Shown here: positions 1 to 4,386 of the stretch, one piece after another
Numbering within the stretch: the first letter of the stretch is position 1
Layout of the letters: each line of letters starts with the position of its first letter
The notes under the pieces: generated by a model
The model's database searches: none
What the model was told of the DNA's origin: nothing
What the model saw: only the letters and a program-made list of their open reading frames with translations
Made by a program: the position numbers and the translations under genes
Assembly (NCBI GenBank): GCA_913045395.1
Contig: CAJWPV010000092.1
Coordinates: 1-6,296 of the forward strand
Source: an uncultured Verrucomicrobiota bacterium
GTDB lineage: Bacteria; Verrucomicrobiota; Verrucomicrobiia; Limisphaerales; UBA1096
Direction: 5' to 3'
DNA length: 6,296 nucleotides

Positions 1-57
1 CACCACCAGCAATTCTATGAGTGTGAAACCAAGCCGGTTTTGCCGAGGAGTTTTCAT
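1..57 (-). CDS. Prepilin-like protein, N-terminal fragment (runs off window)
   Basis: Only the first 19 codons are in the window; the gene continues beyond position 1. Reading the minus strand from the ATG at 57-55 gives [19 protein letters not shown]. This is a class III signal of the type IV pilin/pseudopilin family: a short basic leader, a Gly-Phe junction where prepilin peptidase (PilD-type) would cut, Glu at mature position 5, and the start of a hydrophobic helix. In PVC bacteria such genes usually encode 200-350 residue envelope proteins with an H-X9-DG C-terminal motif, but that part is not visible, so the subtype is inferred from the similar gene at 3519-4259. It lies 54 bp downstream of the phosphoesterase on the same strand, so read-through is possible. 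There is no Shine-Dalgarno; a hairpin (64-82) occupies that place. The family call is strong; function is unknown. Confidence 0.85.
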   Translation of the reverse strand, partial: MKTPRQNRLGFTLIELLVV

Positions 58-63
58 CGGGAT

Positions 64-82
64 GAACAGCGGCAGGCTGTTC
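64..82 (-). promoter_or_regulatory. Hairpin in leader of the left prepilin-like gene
   Basis: A perfect 7-bp inverted repeat, GAACAGC / GCTGTTC with a 5-base loop, lies between the phosphoesterase stop and the prepilin start. In minus-strand RNA it ends 6 nt before the ATG, exactly where a ribosome-binding site would sit. No U-run follows, so it is a poor intrinsic terminator candidate. It could affect translation or processing between the two genes. That role is inference; the repeat itself is seen directly. Confidence 0.4.
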
Positions 83-111
83 CGTGTGGCCAAGTGGCGC
101 AAGTCTTTTGG

Positions 112-1935
112 CTACTTCTCGATGATAAGGTTGTCCCTCAGTTTCCCGTCAGTGTCGTAGGAGCGGTAGACGAGGCGGTTGCCGCTGATCTGGATGTCGA
201 GCACTTGGAAGGTGGAGGTATTGGTCATGCCAAACTCGGTGTATTCGCGCGGGTCCTGCTCGTAATATTTCGTCCCGGATACGGAGACGATGTACACGGT
301 GCCTTCAACAGTGCTGGCCACCTTTTTTTGATCCTTTATCGGGTAAGTGCGAAGGTAGGCGTGGTCGTGCCCCTGCAGGGCCATGTCGAGGTGGTACTTG
401 TCGAACAACGGCGTCCAGTGCTTGCGGATGCTGGGATTGTCCCGCTCCGGCTTGGAGGAGTAGGCGGGGTGGTGATAGACGGCAAACTTCCACGTCGCCG
501 TGCTGGCAGCGAGGGCTTTTTCAAGCCAGACAGCTTGGCTTTCCGGCGTCAGGTTGGTATCGAGCACGAAGAATTCGGCGTTGCTATAGCGGAAGGTGTA
601 CGCCCTTTCGGGCTCGATGCCTTCTGGGCCGTTTTTCGGAAGGTCGAACATCTGGAGGTACATACCAGGGTGGCCGCCCTGGTTTTCGTGGTTGCCGATG
701 GCAGGGACGACGGGGCGGCGGTCGTAGACACCTCGGGAACTGTGGAAAAAGCTGTCCCAGTCATCGCGCTCGTTGCCGCGATCGACTAGGTCGCCGGCCA
801 TGATCCAAAATGCCGCGTCGGGACGCTGGCGGTAGGCGCGTTGAACTAGGCTGCCCCAGCGCTCGAGCCCGTTTTGTGCATCGCCCATGTACATAAACGA
901 GAACGCCTCCGTCCGGCCCGGTGCGGTGGTGAACTCCGCCAACTCCGACCAGCCGTCGTCCGAGCCGTCACCGACAGAGTACAGGTAGGCCGTGCCCGGA
1001 TCGAGGCCGGTGAGGGTGACTGTGTGTCGGTGGACGACAGGGTCGTTCAGCAGGTTGGCATCCTCCATCTTGAACGTCGTGGCATTCGTCCGTTTGGGCT
1101 GGGCTGGTTGGAATCGGTTGTAGTCTGATTTTTCCACCCACTGCACTTCGCCTTTGGTGATACTGGGCCCGGTGCGCCATTGGATCGATTGGGTGGTCTG
1201 CGGGTCACCGCTCCACGTCAGGAGGACTTGGTCCGGCTTGTCCAAGGCGGGGTGATTTGTGTTGTGGAACAGGTTGATGAGTTTTGCGTCATCACGGCTT
1301 TCGTTTTGAGTGCGGATCACCGCCAACCCGGAGAGCACGCCGGGTAGCACAGGGAGCTTCGGCATCGCCTCGGGACGATCAATGAATGGCTGAAGGCCGT
1401 CCTTGAGTGCGCCTACGCGGAGTTGGCCGGGATATAGTTCGGTGACCTCCAGCTTTGTCTCTTTCTTGAGCGGCATCAATGCCGCGATGTAATGCGCGTT
1501 ACCGCCGGTGAGCGAGTTGACACCGAGGCCGATCCGGCCGACCTCGAAATCCTTCATCCAAAAATCCACTTCTGTACCCTGTAAGGTGATTTTGAATCCC
1601 ATCGGTATGAATCCGCGATCCTTCAGCCAGAATGGTTTGTCTCCCATGGCTGTCTCGCGGATGATGATCACTTTCACCGGCACGTTGACGCGGAAGGTGA
1701 TGTGTTCCGTTGCCAAAATTTGCAGTTCCTTTTCCGTTAGCAGCGACTTGGCCTTTGCGGCGTCCATGGCGATGAGTTCCTGCAGCGATATGGTCTTGCG
1801 GAAGCGGTCGATAATGCCGGCCACCGTGTCATGAACTGAGGGATGTTCGCCGACATGCGCTTGGCCAAGCGCTGTGGAGAGCAGTAGGGCGGCCAAGGCC
1901 AGGCGTGCAGATCGTCGTTGAACCTGATTGAACAT
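112..1935 (-). CDS. Secreted purple-acid-phosphatase-like metallophosphoesterase
   Basis: A 607-residue protein, probably a secreted calcineurin-type phosphoesterase hydrolysing phosphate esters in the periplasm or outside the cell; the substrate is unknown. Residues 1-26 form a Sec signal peptide: basic start, hydrophobic run, then LGQA before the likely cut. Residues about 29-225 match no family I recognise. Residues about 228-337 look like the Fn3-type N-terminal domain of purple acid phosphatases (VLLTWSGDP, LTGLDPGTAYLYSVG). Residues about 345-530 hold the metallophosphatase motifs in order: GDAQ (D352), GDLVD (D382), GNHE (N415, H416), YHHP (H489) and GHDH (H523, H525). The tyrosine iron ligand of true purple acid phosphatases (GDxxY) is Asp385 here, so the metal centre probably differs. 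The ATG at 1935 is chosen because it gives a clean signal peptide; no Shine-Dalgarno is seen. Stop is TAG. It is divergent from the DUF1501 gene. Family confidence is high, substrate unassigned. Confidence 0.88.
   Translation of the reverse strand: MFNQVQRRSARLALAALLLSTALGQAHVGEHPSVHDTVAGIIDRFRKTISLQELIAMDAAKAKSLLTEKELQILATEHITFRVNVPVKVIIIRETAMGDKPFWLKDRGFIPMGFKITLQGTEVDFWMKDFEVGRIGLGVNSLTGGNAHYIAALMPLKKETKLEVTELYPGQLRVGALKDGLQPFIDRPEAMPKLPVLPGVLSGLAVIRTQNESRDDAKLINLFHNTNHPALDKPDQVLLTWSGDPQTTQSIQWRTGPSITKGEVQWVEKSDYNRFQPAQPKRTNATTFKMEDANLLNDPVVHRHTVTLTGLDPGTAYLYSVGDGSDDGWSELAEFTTAPGRTEAFSFMYMGDAQNGLERWGSLVQRAYRQRPDAAFWIMAGDLVDRGNERDDWDSFFHSSRGVYDRRPVVPAIGNHENQGGHPGMYLQMFDLPKNGPEGIEPERAYTFRYSNAEFFVLDTNLTPESQAVWLEKALAASTATWKFAVYHHPAYSSKPERDNPSIRKHWTPLFDKYHLDMALQGHDHAYLRTYPIKDQKKVASTVEGTVYIVSVSGTKYYEQDPREYTEFGMTNTSTFQVLDIQISGNRLVYRSYDTDGKLRDNLIIEK
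1857..1872. repeat. 16-bp perfect palindrome, GGCCAAG family
   Basis: GCGCTTGGCCAAGCGC is a perfect 16-bp palindrome and the longest member of a word family repeated through the window. It lies inside the phosphoesterase gene and encodes residues 22-26 (ALGQA) at the signal-peptidase region. Thirteen bases of it and its flank (1862-1874, TGGCCAAGCGCTG) recur identically at 4153-4165 in the prepilin-like gene. Confidence 0.85.
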
Positions 1936-2037
1936 GTTGGTTATTGGGCCGGTACGGCGGCTGGAGGGCCACCGCGTTGTCGGCGGCCGGGGACGCTATG
2001 CGACTTGGTCAGGTGATGCACGACCAAAGCGCCTAGT

Positions 2038-2051
2038 GCTTAGGCCAAGCG
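2038..2051. repeat. Imperfect GGCCAAG-family palindrome in divergent region
   Basis: GCTTAGGCCAAGCG equals the palindrome GCTTGGCCAAGCG with one extra base (A at 2042). It carries the 9-mer GGCCAAGCG shared with positions 1863, 3499 and 4154. It sits between the phosphoesterase and DUF1501 genes. Confidence 0.65.
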
Positions 2052-2109
2052 GGCGGGAAAAGGGGGTTGCATTGATTGACCAAGTGGGCAACATCCGCTG
2101 TGGATCGGA

Positions 2110-2138
2110 GGTGGCAGCCCATGGCACGTGCCGCCACC
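2110..2138 (+). promoter_or_regulatory. Nested inverted repeat upstream of the DUF1501 start
   Basis: Outer arms GGTGGC (2110-2115) and GCCACC (2133-2138) are perfectly complementary. Immediately inside the right arm is the perfect 10-bp palindrome GGCACGTGCC (2123-2132). The structure ends 14 nt before the chosen ATG at 2153, so in RNA it could fold next to the translation start, or as DNA it could be a binding site. Function is inferred only. Confidence 0.35.
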
Positions 2139-2152
2139 GGAAGCAGGGAGCG

Positions 2153-3490
2153 ATGCTGAGTATCTACGGTAATTCTTCCGGGCGATTTTGTGATGGCGTC
2201 AGTCGGCGCAATTTTCTCAGGATCGGCGGACTGGGCATGGGCGGACTGGCGTTGCCGGAGTTGCTACGTGCTTCCGCATCCTCGGGCGGCGGCAAGCGCG
2301 AGAAATCCATCATCATGATCTACCTGCCCGGCGGCCCGCCGCATCAGGACATGTACGACCTGAAGTTGGATGCGCCGAGGGAAATTCGCGGGGAGTTCAA
2401 GCCGATCCAGACCACGGTGCCCGGCATCCAGATCAGCGAGATGCTGCCGCTGATCGCCAAGCAAATGCACCGTGCGACGCCGATTCGGTCCATCGTCGGG
2501 GCGCGTGACGAGCACTCCAATCACATCTGCTTTACCGGCCACACGCTCAACTCACAGAAACCGTCCGGAGGCTGGCCCACATTTGGCGCGGTGATCTCCA
2601 AGCTGCAGGGGGCGAGGAACCCTTCGCTGCCACCGTTTGTCGGGCTCGAGCCGAGGATGAAACACACCCCGTACAACGCCGCCACGCCCGGTTTTTGCGG
2701 CGTGGCGCATAAGTCGTTCCGGCCCGAGGGCGACGGCAAGGCGGACATGACTCTCAAGGGGATCAGCCTCGATCGGCTGAAGGACCGGATGGGGCTACTG
2801 AAAAGCTTCGACCAATTTCGTCGCGACGTGGACGCCGACGGCTTGATGGAAGGGATGGACTCTTTCAACCAGCAGGCGTTTGGCATTCTGACCTCAAGCC
2901 GCCTGGCTAAGGCGCTCGATCACACCCGCGAGCCCAAGCGCACGATTGAGATGTACGGCAAGGGCGACACGGGCATCCGCGGCGACGCGGCCCCGCGCAT
3001 CCTAGAGCAATTCCTCGTCGCCCGCCGGCTCGTCGAGGCCGGCGTGAGGGTGGTTACGGTGGCGTTCAGTTTTTGGGATTGGCACGGCAACAACTACGGC
3101 AATGCCCGCAGTGACATGCCGATGTTCGACCAGGGCGTCTCGGCGCTCATCCGGGATCTGCATGATCGCGGTCTGGACAAGGACGTGGCCGTCTGTGCTT
3201 GGGGGGAGTTCGGCCGCACGCCGAAAATCAACAAGGACGGCGGCCGCGATCACTGGCCGCGCGTCTCATGCGCGCTGCTGTCCGGTGGCGGCATGAATCA
3301 CGGGCAGGTGATTGGCGCGACCGACCGTCTGGGCGGCGAGGCATCTGAGCGGCCGGTACATTTCATGGAGGTGCTGGCCACGCTGTATCATCACGTCGGC
3401 ATCGACACCGACACGGCAACTCTGCCCGACCTCACCGGTCGGCCTCACTATATCACCGACGGCCACAAGCCGATCCACGAGCTCATCTGA
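2153..3490 (+). CDS. DUF1501 family protein with Tat signal
   Basis: A 445-residue DUF1501 protein, a family of the alkaline-phosphatase/sulfatase-like superfamily that is greatly expanded in PVC bacteria; its biochemical role is not established. The N-terminus has a Tat signal: SRRNFLRIGG (17-26) then a Gly/Leu-rich hydrophobic stretch, predicting folded export. Family signatures include IYLPGGPPHQDMYDL (56-70), WDWHGNN (308-314), WGEFGRTPKIN (350-360), GRDHWP (364-369), the glycine-rich segment SGGGMNHGQVIGATDRLGGEA (377-397) and a C-terminal DLTGRPHYI. Length is normal for the family. The open frame extends upstream to a TTG at 1928, but ATG 2153 is chosen because MLSIYG...SRRNFLRIGG is the usual DUF1501 start and the longer version would bury the Tat motif. 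A purine-rich AGGGAG ends only 2 nt before that ATG. PVC DUF1501 genes usually follow a DUF1549/DUF1553 cytochrome gene; none is present here. Stop is TGA. Confidence 0.93.
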   Translation: MLSIYGNSSGRFCDGVSRRNFLRIGGLGMGGLALPELLRASASSGGGKREKSIIMIYLPGGPPHQDMYDLKLDAPREIRGEFKPIQTTVPGIQISEMLPLIAKQMHRATPIRSIVGARDEHSNHICFTGHTLNSQKPSGGWPTFGAVISKLQGARNPSLPPFVGLEPRMKHTPYNAATPGFCGVAHKSFRPEGDGKADMTLKGISLDRLKDRMGLLKSFDQFRRDVDADGLMEGMDSFNQQAFGILTSSRLAKALDHTREPKRTIEMYGKGDTGIRGDAAPRILEQFLVARRLVEAGVRVVTVAFSFWDWHGNNYGNARSDMPMFDQGVSALIRDLHDRGLDKDVAVCAWGEFGRTPKINKDGGRDHWPRVSCALLSGGGMNHGQVIGATDRLGGEASERPVHFMEVLATLYHHVGIDTDTATLPDLTGRPHYITDGHKPIHELI

Positions 3491-3518
3491 CCCCGCTTGG
3501 CCAAGCGTCTGGCCAAGG
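3491..3518. repeat. 14-bp palindrome in 28-bp convergent intergenic gap
   Basis: The short gap between the converging DUF1501 and prepilin-like stop codons is mostly palindrome: CGCTTGGCCAAGCG (3494-3507), followed by a second GGCCAAG (3511-3517). In RNA the first could fold as a 5-bp stem with a GGCC loop and, being symmetric, could act on both strands. Neither strand shows a U-tract after it, so an intrinsic bidirectional terminator is possible but weakly supported. It belongs to the same word family as the elements at 1857, 2038, 4153 and 4446. Confidence 0.6.
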
Positions 3519-4259
3519 TTACCACCACTTGTAACCGGGATCCGGCTTCGGCCCTGTGTAGTTCCAGTTATACGCCTCCTTGGGGAATTCGAAAAACTCG
3601 GTGTGACCGTCTCCCCAAAGGACATTGAATCGATATTGACCGTGATAGTTGTGCCATTGGCTTTCTGAGTCGGTTTTCTTGCGGTCAGCCCACCACGGCC
3701 AGTCACCGGTCACCAGCTTGTTGGACGGACTCCTGGTCATTTCAGATGATTTCATCGGGCGACGCGTTTGCCAACGTTGTTGCCCAACGTTGGAATCACC
3801 GGTGACGTGCTGGATGCGCAGCGTCTCGACCGACCACACGGTCAGGTAGCTGTTCCCCCAGCCATCGTAGCAGCTCCGGATTCTTTTCGGGAACTTCTCG
3901 GTGTGCAGCGAGTCGCCTTTGTCGGCCGGACAATGGAACACGCCAAATGAGGGCGCATAGGCGTTTAGCGGCCGTTTCTCAGGCGAAACCAAACCGCCGT
4001 GCAGGCTCATCTCCCCCTTTTTGCCGCCCAGCGTTCCCCATTGTGAATATGCCGGATAGTAGTCCTCGTTGTCCTCGGTGTACATGGCGAAGGCCAAACC
4101 GTGCTGATGCAGGTTGCTACTGCATCGGGCGGCCTTACCTTTCTCCTTTGCATGGCCAAGCGCTGGCAGGAGCAGCGAGGCGAGGATGGCGATGATCGCG
4201 ATCACGACCAGCAACTCGATCAGGGTGAAGCCATTCTGTCGTGAAGCTGCATCTTCCAT
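3519..4259 (-). CDS. Prepilin-like protein with H-X-DG type C-terminus
   Basis: A 246-residue protein starting [10 protein letters not shown] then [12 protein letters not shown]. The Gly10-Phe11 junction is the expected prepilin-peptidase cut, with Glu at mature position 5 and a hydrophobic helix to about residue 34. The rest resembles the PVC pseudopilin-like family (type II secretion/DUF1559-like). It has an [20 protein letters not shown] segment after the helix, as in the family's conserved stretch where small cysteine-containing motifs follow the helix, and a C-terminal [13 protein letters not shown]. The spacing from His206 to Asp217-Gly is ten residues rather than nine. It is probably an envelope or surface protein; no secretion-system genes are adjacent, so a role in an apparatus is not shown. 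The frame stays open upstream to 4454, but the ATG at 4259 puts the leader at the normal length. No Shine-Dalgarno is seen. Stop is TAA. It is convergent with DUF1501 and divergent from the cytochrome gene. Confidence 0.9.
   Translation of the reverse strand: MEDAASRQNGFTLIELLVVIAIIAILASLLLPALGHAKEKGKAARCSSNLHQHGLAFAMYTEDNEDYYPAYSQWGTLGGKKGEMSLHGGLVSPEKRPLNAYAPSFGVFHCPADKGDSLHTEKFPKRIRSCYDGWGNSYLTVWSVETLRIQHVTGDSNVGQQRWQTRRPMKSSEMTRSPSNKLVTGDWPWWADRKKTDSESQWHNYHGQYRFNVLWGDGHTEFFEFPKEAYNWNYTGPKPDPGYKWW
4153..4165. repeat. 13-bp exact copy of the 1862-1874 word
   Basis: TGGCCAAGCGCTG here is identical to 1862-1874 in the phosphoesterase gene, though the two genes are unrelated. Here it encodes, on the minus strand, the ALG of PALGHAK at the end of the prepilin hydrophobic helix. 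The palindrome is broken on its left side (CATGGCCAAG instead of CTTGGCCAAG). Confidence 0.7.
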
Positions 4260-4273
4260 TGGGACAAGCCACA

Positions 4274-4302
4274 AACCTATGGGGCCACTTGCAGGGTGAC
4301 AA
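4274..4302 (-). promoter_or_regulatory. Weak sigma70-like promoter candidate for prepilin-like gene
   Basis: On the minus strand, TTGTCA (4302-4297) is followed after 17 bp by TAGGTT (4279-4274), which ends 14 nt before the ATG at 4259. The -35 matches consensus at five of six positions, the -10 at only three. The -35 lies inside the TTGCAG/CTGCAA inverted repeat, which would suit repression by a bound dimer. This is pattern matching only. Confidence 0.25.
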
Positions 4303-4342
4303 GCTGCAAACCGGCTGCGTTTGATCAAGGGCAACGTGCCGA

Positions 4343-4371
4343 TTGACAATGGCTGTTTTAGCAACGACATT
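4343..4371 (+). promoter_or_regulatory. Sigma70-like promoter candidate for cytochrome/FGE-like gene
   Basis: A consensus TTGACA (4343-4348) is followed after 17 bp by GACATT (4366-4371), a poor -10 with three of six matches. Transcription from it would start near 4378, giving a leader of only about 9 nt before ATG 4387. It would also place the alternative TTG start at 4321 upstream of the transcript, supporting the later start. Confidence 0.35.
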
Positions 4372-4386
4372 ACCCGGCTTTTGGAG

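Larger units (their letters stand above)
1936..2152. promoter_or_regulatory. Divergent intergenic region with repeated GRCCAA half-sites
   Basis: This 217-bp gap between two diverging genes should hold both promoters. I see no convincing -35/-10 pair for either direction. It does contain an inverted repeat, TTGGTC (2005-2010) and GACCAA (2022-2027) with an 11-bp spacer. A third GACCAA lies at 2078-2083, and between them is the related GGCCAAG (2043-2049). A small hairpin, GCCTA/TAGGC (2031-2045), overlaps the last. The arrangement resembles an operator cluster for a dimeric regulator, but no regulator gene is in the window. No small ORF with good support was found here. Confidence 0.4.
4260..4386. 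promoter_or_regulatory. Divergent intergenic region with direct and inverted repeats
   Basis: This 127-bp region should drive the prepilin-like gene leftward and the cytochrome gene rightward. It holds an imperfect 15-bp direct repeat, GACAAGCCACAAACC (4263-4277) and GACAAGCTGCAAACC (4298-4312), matching at 13 of 15 bases with starts 35 bp apart. An inverted repeat TTGCAG (4289-4294) / CTGCAA (4304-4309) with a 9-bp spacer overlaps the second copy. These are candidate regulator sites; candidate promoters are listed separately. Confidence 0.45.

Noticed and set aside
40..789. 249-codon plus-strand open frame opposite the phosphoesterase gene
   Set aside because: It is antisense to clearly conserved metallophosphatase motifs, shows no recognisable family and overlaps the gene's C-terminus and the next leader; high GC and codon bias explain it.
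1928..2152. N-terminal extension of DUF1501 from a TTG at 1928
   Set aside because: The added 75 residues would overlap the divergent gene's start codon, resemble no DUF1501 N-terminus and place the Tat motif internally.
3494..3507. Intrinsic transcription terminator between the convergent genes
   Set aside because: The stem is only about 5 bp with a GGCC loop and there is no U-run on either strand; kept only as a member of the repeat family.
4321..4386. N-terminal extension of the cytochrome/FGE-like protein from a TTG at 4321
   Set aside because: It would put 22 residues before a normal signal peptide and cover the best promoter candidate.
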